From: Tunturiibacter gelidiferens | GTDB taxonomy: Bacteria > Acidobacteriota > Terriglobia > Terriglobales > Acidobacteriaceae | DNA length: 64,000 nucleotides | Assembly (NCBI RefSeq): GCF_014201335.1 | Contig: NZ_JACHEB010000002.1 | Location: forward strand, 248,001-312,000 | Direction: 5' to 3' | Made by a program: the position numbers and the translations under genes | In this document: one piece after another, positions 46,100 to 54,800 of the stretch | Layout: each line of letters starts with the position of its first letter | How positions within the stretch are numbered: position 1 is the stretch's first letter | Notes under the pieces: generated by a model | What the model was told of the DNA's origin: nothing | Database searches by the model: none | Seen by the model: the letters and a program-made list of their open reading frames with translations, nothing else

Positions 46100-46938
46100 T
46101 CCCGGCGCAGGCTAATTGGATCGATCTGCGCAGACGTATCCAGGGCAGTGATTCGATCGCGGTAGAGCTCTACTTGTTGGCTTCTGTATTCGGGTAGAAG
46201 ATCAGCCTGGACGTATTCACGGATTGTGGCTTTGATCTTCTCGGCGTCATCTTCGACGAGGGCATCTGCCAGCCCCATCCCAACACGCTGCTCTCCACCG
46301 TGAATGGCCCAGATGAGCGCTCTGTCGGAGGAATCGAATTCGTCGATACCCGACTCCTGCTCGATGACCTCAGGGCCATTGAGACCGAGTCGCGCCTCGC
46401 GTGTCATCACAACGTAGCTCGATACTCCGGCTGCAAGGGACATGCCCCCGAAGCAGCCAACTGTGCCGGCAATCAAGGTAATCACTGGAGCATGTGGACG
46501 CAAGGCGAGCACTGACGAGATCACTTCGGCTACAGCCGCTAATCCAAGATTGGCTTCCTGCAGACGAACTCCGCCGGTCTCGAGCAAAAGAATGGCAGCT
46601 GTCCTTTTACCAGCTACGGAGTCTTTGGTGGCGAGATCAAGGGCCGCGGCCATCTTTGCACCGGAGACCTCTCCGATACTGCCGCCTTGAAAAGCCCCTT
46701 CGAGAGCGATTGCCACGGCGGCCATGCCGCCGATTTTGCCCTTGATGACGATGCAACCATCGTCAAACTGTGGAGCGACACCTTGCAGAGGCAGCCAGGG
46801 AGATTCCATCCTGTCAAAGGGACCAACCAGTTCCTTCCAGGTGCCCTCGTCGAACAGGCTCTGGGCCCGTTTGCGGCCGTCAACTTCAATGAAGCTTTTA
46901 CGGCTTACGAAATCCGGAATGGTACTTGTCTGGTTCAT
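46066..46938 (-). CDS. mdcD: Malonate decarboxylase beta subunit (biotin-independent)
   Basis: 290 residues. Catalyses the decarboxylation of malonyl-S-MdcC together with MdcE. Carboxyltransferase-fold motifs: RAQSLFDEGTWKELVGPFDR, DGCIVIKGKIGGMAAVAIAL, GGSIGEVSGAKMAAALDLA, LETGGVRLQEANLGL and LIAGTVGCFGGMSLAAGVSS. The C-terminal RREWNNT is typical. ATGA overlap of 4 bp with mdcC upstream and 34-bp overlap with mdcE downstream. Intact and close to the usual length. Confidence 0.95.
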   Translation of the reverse strand: MNQTSTIPDFVSRKSFIEVDGRKRAQSLFDEGTWKELVGPFDRMESPWLPLQGVAPQFDDGCIVIKGKIGGMAAVAIALEGAFQGGSIGEVSGAKMAAALDLATKDSVAGKRTAAILLLETGGVRLQEANLGLAAVAEVISSVLALRPHAPVITLIAGTVGCFGGMSLAAGVSSYVVMTREARLGLNGPEVIEQESGIDEFDSSDRALIWAIHGGEQRVGMGLADALVEDDAEKIKATIREYVQADLLPEYRSQQVELYRDRITALDTSAQIDPISLRREWNNTTTGGLR

Positions 46939-47231
46939 TGACTTATCACCTCCACCGCTTGTTCCAGCCGAAGCATGACGCTTCCTGGAGTTGCGCCGGC
47001 ATCGTTGATCCGGATGCGTACGGCTCCGTCGAACTTTGAGAAGAAGCGATCGAATACAGCCTTCCAGGAACGCTGAAAGCCATCTACGCTGGTCGTGATC
47101 GAGACGTGGGCACCTTCGCTCTGTGCCGGCTCCATGAGAACTTCCATATCACCGGAGCCGACGACTCCAATATGAGCCTTCTTCGTGATGCGACGTTTCG
47201 CCGCCGGATAGTCGAACTCAATTTGCTCCAT
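46935..47231 (-). CDS. mdcC: Malonate decarboxylase acyl carrier protein (delta subunit)
   Basis: 98 residues from ATG 47231; GGAGGGAGA lies upstream and the longer frame has no family similarity. Ser26 in HIGVVGSGDMEVLMEP is the attachment site of the 2'-(5''-triphosphoribosyl)-3'-dephospho-CoA arm, unlike the phosphopantetheine Ser of ordinary ACPs. The rest (ITTSVDGFQRSWKAVFDRFF) fits MdcC. It overlaps the mdcB end by 14 bp and mdcD by 4 bp. Confidence 0.94.
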   Translation of the reverse strand: MEQIEFDYPAAKRRITKKAHIGVVGSGDMEVLMEPAQSEGAHVSITTSVDGFQRSWKAVFDRFFSKFDGAVRIRINDAGATPGSVMLRLEQAVEVISQ

Positions 47232-48138
47232 AGGGATCTCCCTCCGAAAGACTATTGTCCTCTTGCACTGCGTATTGACCTCGTTCCAGGGCGTCCAAAA
47301 AGAGAGTGGCGGCCAGAATATCCGCACTGCCCCCCGGAGAAATGGTTCGGATAAAAAGTTCGTGATCGAGCTGGAGCATTGCCTGATCTCCAGCGGCGCT
47401 TCCGGGACCGCCTGCGTGCAGAATGTCTGAAGCGCCCTTCTGTACGATTGTCAGTCCTTCCGCCCCGCCACGATAAAGAACGCAGGTATCATCGAGGCGA
47501 GCCATGATGTCGAGAAGCGCTGACAATCTGCTATTCGTTTCTGTGCAGCCTTTCTTTCTTGCCGCAAGCAGAGCGGGGAGGCCGATGTGAACGATGTGGG
47601 GAAAGTTTGCAATGGCTTCACCGCGTGCTCCGGTCACGCCATAACGGGCTCGAACCATGTCGCCGTGCGATACCAGTTGGGGGCGAACGCTATCCGGCAA
47701 AGATGCCAGAAGGCCGGCACCTTTCGCGATCGTGTCCGGATTTGATTCGATGTCCTGGCCTGCTGCCGTTACCAGCAGGCCCAGAATCCAGATCGCTCCT
47801 TTGTGGGAGTTGCTTCCACCAGTTACCTGAAGCATCGCGAATTCAGCAGCGCGTCCGATGGCGGCAACCTCGGTACGCAATGCATTGCTGAATGGCATGG
47901 ATTGCGCAGCCCTCGCCATATCTGCAAAGAAGGGAGCTATCGCTGACGCAGATCGCCGCATAAGATCTAACGAAAGATCGGAGTGCGCTCCAGTTCCTCT
48001 TCGATCCACCAGCCCTGGCTTCGGAGTGAGTTCAGCTTCGGCGACCAGCGCCTGCCGTGCCAATTCCGCGAGATGCTCGGCGGCAAACACTTCTCGAACA
48101 GGTGCGACCTGTCGAAAAATTGGAAGCACGTTTGCCAT
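47218..48138 (-). CDS. mdcB: Triphosphoribosyl-dephospho-CoA synthase
   Basis: 306 residues. Makes the precursor of the MdcC prosthetic group from ATP and dephospho-CoA. CitG/MdcB motifs: ALVAEAELTPKPGLVDRRGTG, HSDLSLDLMRRSA, QVTGGSNSHKGAIWILGLLV, GARGEAIANFPHIVHIGLPA and DTCVLYRGG. The start codon shares one base with the mdcA stop (TAATG), so the two are coupled. Second gene of the mdc operon. Confidence 0.94.
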   Translation of the reverse strand: MANVLPIFRQVAPVREVFAAEHLAELARQALVAEAELTPKPGLVDRRGTGAHSDLSLDLMRRSASAIAPFFADMARAAQSMPFSNALRTEVAAIGRAAEFAMLQVTGGSNSHKGAIWILGLLVTAAGQDIESNPDTIAKGAGLLASLPDSVRPQLVSHGDMVRARYGVTGARGEAIANFPHIVHIGLPALLAARKKGCTETNSRLSALLDIMARLDDTCVLYRGGAEGLTIVQKGASDILHAGGPGSAAGDQAMLQLDHELFIRTISPGGSADILAATLFLDALERGQYAVQEDNSLSEGDPYGAN

Positions 48139-49814
48139 TACCAGCTCCTGAACTTTGCGGGAGGTTGATACAGTCCACCGGACCAGGCGACCAGGTCTTC
48201 CATACTGCGGGCCGCGAGAAGGGCGCGATTTGCCTGGAGCCGCTGCACTCCAATGTCTTCCGGGTATGCAACGATGCCTTTGCGACGAAGTTCAGCCGTC
48301 TCGGCGGGCTTAGCATTCAGACCAACGGGGCTAATGCCTGCAACGGCTGCTAATGCTCGACGGCGCTCCTCGATTCCTTCCGTCTTATAGAGGTAAGCGA
48401 TCCCTTCCTCAGTGACGACATGGCTGACATCATCGCCATAGATCATGATCGGCGTGATGGGCATGCCAGCTTTCTTTCCAACTTCAACCGCATCGAGCGT
48501 TTCGACGAAGGCAGGAACTCCACCTTTGGAGAAGGTCTCCAGAGTCTGGACGACAAGTTTTCTGCCGCGAGCGTTCGGGCTCGGGTTCGTTTTGAGGTCG
48601 AGCCACGCAGGTGTCGAATGACGGCGCCCGTGGGGGTCATGTCCCATGTTCGGCGCGCCCCCGAAACCGGCCAGACGGCCAGTTGTTACGGTCGATGAAT
48701 TGGCATCGCCATCCATCTGCAGGGTTGCACCGATAAAGGCGTCGACAGCGTACTGTCCGGCAAGCTGGCACAACACACGGTTGGAGCGGAGACTTCCGTC
48801 ACGGCCGTTAAAGAAGATATCGGGTCTGGCGCGAATGTAGTCATCCATGCCGACTTCGCTGCCAAATGAGTGGACGCTCTGGACCCAGCCGCTCTCGATG
48901 GCCGGGATAAGCGTCGGATGCGGATTGAGCGCGAAGTGCCGGCAGATTTTCCCGCGCAGTCCCAACGACTCTCCATACGTCGGCAGCAACAGTTCGATGG
49001 CCGCGGTATCGAAGCCGATGCCGTGATTGAGCGACTGGACCTGGTGCCGTTCATAGACACCACGAATGACCATCATTCCGGTAAGGATTTGAAGCTCAGT
49101 GATGTGGCGAGGGTCGCGGGTAAAGAGCGGCTCGACTGCGAAGGGTTTGTCGGCTTCCACAACAATGTCCACCCAGGACGCTGGAATGTCTACGCGTGGG
49201 AGCTTGTCAACGATCTGGTTTACCTGGACGATAACAATCGCATCGTGAAAGGCTGCGGCCTCCACAATCACCGGCGTATCTTCAGTGTTTGGGCCTGTAA
49301 ACAGGTTTCCTTCCTGGTCAGCCTGTTCGGCGCATACCAACACGACGTTAGGGACAAGGTTAACGAGTAGTCGGGCATAAAGCTCAACATAAGTGTGAAT
49401 TGCACCGATCTCGAGGACGCCATCCTCCAGAAGCTGGGCTACTCGAAGGCTCTGGGGTCCCGCAAACGCGAAGTCCACTTTCTTCGCGATACCGAGCTCA
49501 AAGAGTGTCAGATGCTCGGGCCGGCTGATGCTTGAAATGATGAGGTGAAGGTCGCGGATCTTCTTCGCATTGACCTGCACAAGGGACCGGGACAAAAAGT
49601 CGGCTTGTTTCTGATTGTCACCCTCCATGACGATTCTGTCACCCGATGCTATGACCGACTCAAGGGCTTCAACGATCTTTTCCTGTGCTAATACTGGCCC
49701 CTTCATCCATGGCTCGACTGACTGCATGCGTCGCGCTTTCTCATCGCGACGAGTCGTCCAGGAGACTGGACGCTGCTGCTGCGTCTGCTCACTCAAGCTG
49801 AGGTTTGTTTTCAT
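48138..49814 (-). CDS. mdcA: Malonate decarboxylase alpha subunit (acetyl-ACP:malonate transferase)
   Basis: About 558 residues from ATG 49814, placed by GGAG nine bases upstream; an ATG 21 bp earlier is in frame. Exchanges acetyl for malonyl on MdcC, starting each catalytic turn. CoA-transferase-like motifs: EALESVIASGDRIVMEGDNQ, FTGPNTEDTPVIVEAAAF, LNHGIGFDTAAIELLLPTYG, MDGDANSSTVTTGRLAGFGG and GAPNMGHDPHGRRHSTPAW. First gene of the operon mdcA-B-C-D-E-F-G-H. The ECF sigma gene ends about 35 bp upstream on the same strand, so the operon may extend further upstream. Confidence 0.96.
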   Translation of the reverse strand: MKTNLSLSEQTQQQRPVSWTTRRDEKARRMQSVEPWMKGPVLAQEKIVEALESVIASGDRIVMEGDNQKQADFLSRSLVQVNAKKIRDLHLIISSISRPEHLTLFELGIAKKVDFAFAGPQSLRVAQLLEDGVLEIGAIHTYVELYARLLVNLVPNVVLVCAEQADQEGNLFTGPNTEDTPVIVEAAAFHDAIVIVQVNQIVDKLPRVDIPASWVDIVVEADKPFAVEPLFTRDPRHITELQILTGMMVIRGVYERHQVQSLNHGIGFDTAAIELLLPTYGESLGLRGKICRHFALNPHPTLIPAIESGWVQSVHSFGSEVGMDDYIRARPDIFFNGRDGSLRSNRVLCQLAGQYAVDAFIGATLQMDGDANSSTVTTGRLAGFGGAPNMGHDPHGRRHSTPAWLDLKTNPSPNARGRKLVVQTLETFSKGGVPAFVETLDAVEVGKKAGMPITPIMIYGDDVSHVVTEEGIAYLYKTEGIEERRRALAAVAGISPVGLNAKPAETAELRRKGIVAYPEDIGVQRLQANRALLAARSMEDLVAWSGGLYQPPAKFRSW

Positions 49815-49848
49815 GATGCGGTTCTCCACTCTCATTTGTTGACATGCC

Positions 49849-50568
49849 CTAATTTTCTAGCAAATCGGACACTCTCGCATCCGCACCGGCTTTCCACAAG
49901 ATTGATATCTCATGAACGGTCAGCAGATTGATCGTCTGATAAGACTTCAGGTTGTTGTCGCGTAATAAGGTGCGCAAGGACAACCTCGCACGCAAGAGTC
50001 GCGATTTGGCAGACGCCTTGGAAATGCCCAGAGAATTAGCTATCTCCTGCATTGAATACTCCTGCGAATATCGAAGCTCCACTGCATTTCGAAGATACGG
50101 ACCCAACCGAACAATTGCTTCCCTTAGCAGTTCCGATCTTTCGTGTCTCATATAGACGCGCTCAGGATCTTCCCTGAGGTCCCGCATTTCCCATCTATCA
50201 TCGGATCCACAACAATGGTCGTCAACGTCGATCGACTGGTCATTGTTTGCGCGTTTCTTTCTCAAAATCGTAAGCGACGTGTTGATTGCGATTCTGGTGA
50301 TCCACGACGAAAAACTCGATCTGCCTTCAAAACTATTCAGATGAGTAAATGCCTTAAGTAAAGAATCCTGGAGTGCATCCTCCGAATCTTCCCGGTTTTT
50401 GGTGATCCGATATGTCGTTCGCCGGATTGCACGGAAGTGACGGTCTCTGAGTTCAGCGAAGGCGTTGACATTTCCGTCTTGTGCGGCCACGACCAACCAC
50501 TCGTCGCTCATCTCCTTTAAACTGTGGCTGATTACAGTTTCGTTGTTTGCCAGTATTGGTTGAGTCAT
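49849..50568 (-). CDS. ECF-type sigma-70 family factor
   Basis: 239 residues, a little long for the class. Region 2 is RHFRAIRRTTYRITKNREDS then EDALQDSLLKAFTHLNSFEG and SSWITRIAINTSLTILRKKR; region 4 is YLRNAVELRYSQEYSMQEIA then NSLGISKASAKSRLLRARLS. A C-terminal extension of about 35 residues follows. No anti-sigma gene is adjacent. It lies between a secreted hydrolase and mdcA on one strand, with short gaps, so it may be co-transcribed with the malonate genes. Its own target promoters are not identifiable here. The start is uncertain; Met20 is an alternative. Confidence 0.9.
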   Translation of the reverse strand: MTQPILANNETVISHSLKEMSDEWLVVAAQDGNVNAFAELRDRHFRAIRRTTYRITKNREDSEDALQDSLLKAFTHLNSFEGRSSFSSWITRIAINTSLTILRKKRANNDQSIDVDDHCCGSDDRWEMRDLREDPERVYMRHERSELLREAIVRLGPYLRNAVELRYSQEYSMQEIANSLGISKASAKSRLLRARLSLRTLLRDNNLKSYQTINLLTVHEISILWKAGADARVSDLLEN

Positions 50569-50660
50569 TGGGATCGTCCATTCTTACGGTCTAACCGCAG
50601 GCGATAGCATCTTGGGCGCGCATGGATTGGATAGGCGTCGGTTGCATATAGTAGTCCGAA

Positions 50661-51437
50661 CTACTTCGAGACCGCACGTGCAGCATTCTCAATTACATCT
50701 GCAACTTTCTTGGGATGCGACACATAGACGCAATGGCTGGCGCCCGCGACTTCGACCGTATGGCTATGAGCTCGCTTGGCATACCATCGTTCAAGGTCAG
50801 GGTTGATGGTTCTGTCTTTTGCCGCTACCAACATCCAGCTTGGTTTGCTTCTCCACGCCGCCGTCGTGATGACTGCCTTGAAATTCTCCGCCGCGTTGAG
50901 TACCTGCGATCGCGCCATGAATGCCGCCTGCTCCGCAGAAAGATCGGCTGCAAAGTACTCATGAAACTGCGCGGGATCGAGGTACGTGAATCCATCTGCC
51001 GTCTTCTTGAGCGCACTAGACTTGCCGAGGTCACTCGGAAAGCGCTTCCCGTCGTCTCCTTCGTTTTCCCCAGCGTCTGGCATGTGCGCTGCAACGTACA
51101 CCAATCCGGCAACTGATGGATCCGTGCCTGCTTCCGTAATCACGGATCCCCCATAGCTGTGGGCGACAAGGATGCTCGGTCCGTCTTGCAGTGCGAGGAT
51201 CCGCTTCACGGCGGTCACATCATCCAGGAAGGACGTCTCCGGCTCTTGGACGATGCTGACATTGAAGCCGTCCTTGACGAGAATGTTGTAGACGCCTTTC
51301 CAGCCCGAACCGTCCGCCCAGGCACCGTGGACGAGGACGATGTTCTTTACTTCAGACTTCTGAGCTTGTAACTTCGGTGTGCTCGATAAGGCAGCAGCAC
51401 ACAACATCGTGGCGAATAGGGCAAATTTATTGACCAT
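50661..51437 (-). CDS. Secreted alpha/beta hydrolase
   Basis: 258 residues. A signal peptide (MVNKFALFATMLCAAALSST...LQAQ) directs it to the periplasm. The fold is clear: NIVLVHGAWADGSGWKGVY with the oxyanion region, nucleophile Ser94 in VAHSYGGSVI, Asp208 in LVAAKDRTI and His235 in AGASHCVYVSHP. This subgroup includes esterases of the salicylate-methyl-esterase-like type; the substrate is unknown. GGAGATAGGT precedes the ATG. The gene lies downstream of a sigma-54 type promoter at 51674-51689 (minus strand), so it is the first intact target on that side of the giant activator gene. Confidence 0.9.
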   Translation of the reverse strand: MVNKFALFATMLCAAALSSTPKLQAQKSEVKNIVLVHGAWADGSGWKGVYNILVKDGFNVSIVQEPETSFLDDVTAVKRILALQDGPSILVAHSYGGSVITEAGTDPSVAGLVYVAAHMPDAGENEGDDGKRFPSDLGKSSALKKTADGFTYLDPAQFHEYFAADLSAEQAAFMARSQVLNAAENFKAVITTAAWRSKPSWMLVAAKDRTINPDLERWYAKRAHSHTVEVAGASHCVYVSHPKKVADVIENAARAVSK

Positions 51438-51673
51438 ACCTATCTCCAGTTGCTTCTTTGTTGAGTTCTGCAGCGCGTTTTCAAAGACTCAGACCGTCAC
51501 TGCTGGTGAGGCTCTCATCCAACGGTTGCCTCTGATGCCTTACCCTTTGAAGAACGCAGCTTCCTTCGCCGTGCTCAAGTCCCTTGAAGATCTCGCGAAC
51601 ACTGTCTGTAATTTGCCATTTGAAACTCTCCTTGTCCTTTGCGATTTGTCTTCTGCGCTTTTGCAATTAGATA

Positions 51674-51689
51674 AGCAGGTATCGTGCCA
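51674..51689 (-). promoter_or_regulatory. Sigma-54 promoter facing the hydrolase/ECF/mdc genes
   Basis: TGGCACGATACCTGCT on the minus strand fits the -24/-12 consensus TGGCACG-N4-TTGCW with one mismatch and exact GG-GC spacing. TCGTCATTTTGC lies 69 nt upstream. Confidence 0.75.
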
Positions 51690-51733
51690 ATTGCTAAGTT
51701 GCTGAAAAAGAGCCAGCGTCATCATCAGAGTCA

Positions 51734-51778
51734 TGCTGCACGCTCAGCAAAATGACGAGCGCTCAGCAGAACGTGCTG
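51734..51778 (-). promoter_or_regulatory. Palindromic activator-binding sites upstream of the 51.68-kb promoter
   Basis: Two imperfect palindromes: CAGCAGAACGTGCTG (51764-51778) and TGCTGCACGCTCAGCA (51734-51749), both built from CAGCA/TGCTG half-sites. The same pair occurs upstream of the fumC promoter. Position 45-90 bp above the -24 box suits an enhancer-binding activator. Confidence 0.65.
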
Positions 51779-51891
51779 GAATCAAAGACTGACCGGCGAC
51801 GGATGGACTTACTTTTCGAGTGGTGTGGTCCAAGGATAGACAAGAGAATTTGGGGGCAGGCGCCGCTCGTCGGGAGCGAGAGTCTTTCCAA

Positions 51892-54800
51892 TTAGGACGA
51901 TTGATGTTTCAGACCGTACTTGCTAATTTTCAAACGCCTGATTTTCGATTCAAGTGTTTGTCGCGGAATCCCGAGTTTGGCAGCCGCGCCTGAAGGTCCG
52001 GAAATGCGGCCATGGCAGTCAACGATAGCAGCTTCGATCATCCCTACTTCGCGATCTGACAGCGTCGAAAGCCCTTCGCGCGGCTGCCGAGACTCTGCCG
52101 ACTCACGTTTTAGCCAGCTCTCATCAACGAAGAATGTGTCCGTTTCACCTAGAATGACCGCCCGTTCCACGACATTCTGCAATTCACGAATATTACCTGG
52201 CCAGCCGTAGGCTGTTAACTGCTCCAGTGTTTGCCTACCGATATGTCGGATTTTCTTGCCTGCCGCCTTAGCGTAACGCCCAACGAAATATTCGACGAGC
52301 AATGGAATATCCGCCGCTCGCTCGCGGAGCGGTGGAACAACAATCGGAACAACATGGAGTCTGTAGAAAAGATCCTGGCGGAAGGTTCCAGCAGCGACGG
52401 CAGCAGGCAGATCCCGGTTCGTGGCTGCTATTAGCCGGACGTCTACCGGAATCGGATGGTTGCTTCCCACTCGCTCAAACTCGCGCTCCTGTAGCACGCG
52501 CAGGAGCGCGATCTGCGTCTCCATCGGGAGATCGCCGATTTCATCAAGGAACAGTGTCCCGCCGTCAGCGGATTCAAATCTTCCCAGACGTCTCTGCAGG
52601 GCGCCCGTGAAGGCGCCTTTCTCGTGCCCGAAAAGCTCAGAGGCAATCAGTGATTGAGGGATGGCGGCGCAGTTCACACGGACGAAGGCTCTCGCTGCAC
52701 GGTTCGATCTCCGATGGAGCGCGCGCGCAATCAGTTCTTTACCTGTTCCGGTTTCGCCGAGGATGAGAACGGTCGAACCCGACGGTGCGACTTTTGCCAC
52801 TTGCTTCAACACCTGGCGCATGGGTTCGCAAGAACCTACAATTTCCTCAAACATCGAGAAGCGATCGATTTCTTCGCGCAACGTAACGTTCTCGTTTTGG
52901 ATGCGCTGCTCCGCCACCTTGCGATCCTCGATGTCGACTGCCGTCGCATACCAGCGCACGAGGCGTCCCTCTTCGTCGCGGAAGGGGTTATAACGAAGGA
53001 GGAACCAACGATACTTGCCGTCTTTTCCGAGAACCCGCTGTTCGGTCTCAAACGGAACACCATTTAGGAGCGCGTTTTGCCGTACTTCTTTGAACATCTC
53101 GGTGTCTTCAGGATGAACGACGCGATCGCGGAAACTTTCCGCCCGCACCTCCTCAATCGACAAACCGGTGTACTCGAGCGCTACTCGATTTGCATAGACC
53201 GGCCGGCCATTGGGACCCAAGACGACAATCACTTGCGCTATGGCATCGGCAATGTGGCGAAGTTCGTGATCATCTCGCCGGCTCTTCTCCTCCGCCTGTT
53301 TTGCTGCGGTGATATCGGTCACGGCACCTACAAATTCAAGGTTCCCAGATGAGGTCGTCAACACGCGAGCGGAAATGTGGAGGTGCTTGATTGAACCGTC
53401 CGGCATCAGCAAACGGTGTTCAAGATCAAAGTCGGCTTTTGCTTCACACGCTCGGTCGAGGGTTTGCTGCACGAGATCTTTGTCGTCGGGATGAAATCGC
53501 GGCAGTATCATCTCCAGCGTAGGCTTTACCGCTCGATCGAGTTCAAAGATATTGTAGGTTTCCGCCGACCAGTAGATTTCTCCGCTGGCCACACTCCAGC
53601 CGAAGCTGCCAGTGTGGCTTATGCTCTGCCCCTCAGTGAGGAAAGCTTCGCTGCGTTGCAGATCTGAATAGAGGCTGGCGTTCTCCAGCGAAATTGCGGC
53701 TTGCGAAGCCAGGAACTGCAGCACGGCAACCCGGTCCGGCGTGAAGGCGCACGCAGTCAGATTGTTCTCCAGATAGAGTGCGCCGACAAGCTGCGCCCGC
53801 TCGACGATGGGCAGGCAGAGGATGGACCTGGAGCGATTCTGCCGCACATATTCGTCCTTTGAATACACGTCGTCGGCCGAAGCATCATCCAGAAGCACGC
53901 TCTCCTGCGTCCGGATCACGTAATGCAGCGCGGATTGAGGGAGATCAGACGGTGTAACCTGCTCCTGGCGAACGACCATCTCGATCCTGCCCGGACCAGT
54001 AGTGGCTTCGGCTTCTATCCGCGGCTCGCGGTCCCGAATCAGGATCAACAAACCCCGCTCGGCCCCGGCATGCTCCACCGCGATTCGCACGAGCTTCTCG
54101 ATGAGACTGGAGAGGACCATCTCACTCGAAAGTGCCTGCGAAGCTTTAACCACAGTCTCGACGTCGAGCTGCCCTACGGGTGGCGCAATCGCGGTCGAGG
54201 AGGTGTGAGTCCGTTCGTCGCGAAGGCGCGGGTAGAGTTCGTCGAGTTGCTTTACTTTTCCGTCGGCTCCCCAACGCGCATAGAGAGACCGAGCCTCCTT
54301 GAAATACGCCTTTGCGACCTTCTCCAATCCCCGGGCTCGATAGAAACCCGCTGCCAATTCGTTGGCGAGCGCTTCGTTGTGAACAAAACCATTCGCTTGT
54401 GCGGAGCGGATGGCATCTTCGTAAAGTTTTTCGGCGTCGAGCATGCGGCCTTCGATGCGCGCAATTTCCGCCCCCACCAGAGCGGCGCGGTTTTCGAAAT
54501 TCTCCGGGCAGTTTTCCGCCCATATTTGGAGCTGTTTGTAGTGAGCTTCGAGAGCATGGTAATGCTCCCGGCTTTGGGCCGCCGTTGCACAATCGCAGAA
54601 CGCTGCACGGGCGAGCGCGCTGTAAAATTCATACTCTGCCGGCGCAAAATTCGGTAATGTCGCAAGCAGCGGCCGGGCCTTCAATGAGGCCTCGATGGCA
54701 GAAGCAAAGTCACCGGCAAAGAAGTGCGCTTGTAGCTTTCGGACCCAGTACCCCCAATGGGCCGCCGGCGGGTAGCTCTCCAGATGACGCTCGAACCCTA

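Larger units (their letters stand above)
51438..51891. other. Intergenic with sigma-54 promoter, activator sites and gene debris
   Basis: On the minus strand this holds two palindromic sites, a -24/-12 promoter and, 55 bases after it, AAGGAGAG before an ATG at 51619 that encodes only MANYRQCSRDLQGT. Other frames beyond it (for example LSTAKEAAFFKG) look like fragments of a decayed gene. Bases 51600-51891 are part of the segment duplicated near fumC. Confidence 0.6.

Noticed and set aside
51720..51760. Sigma-54 promoter within the TCGTCATTTTGC element itself
   Set aside because: TTTTGCT looks like a -12 box, but there is no GG at the -24 distance in any of the three copies; the true boxes lie 67-69 nt downstream.
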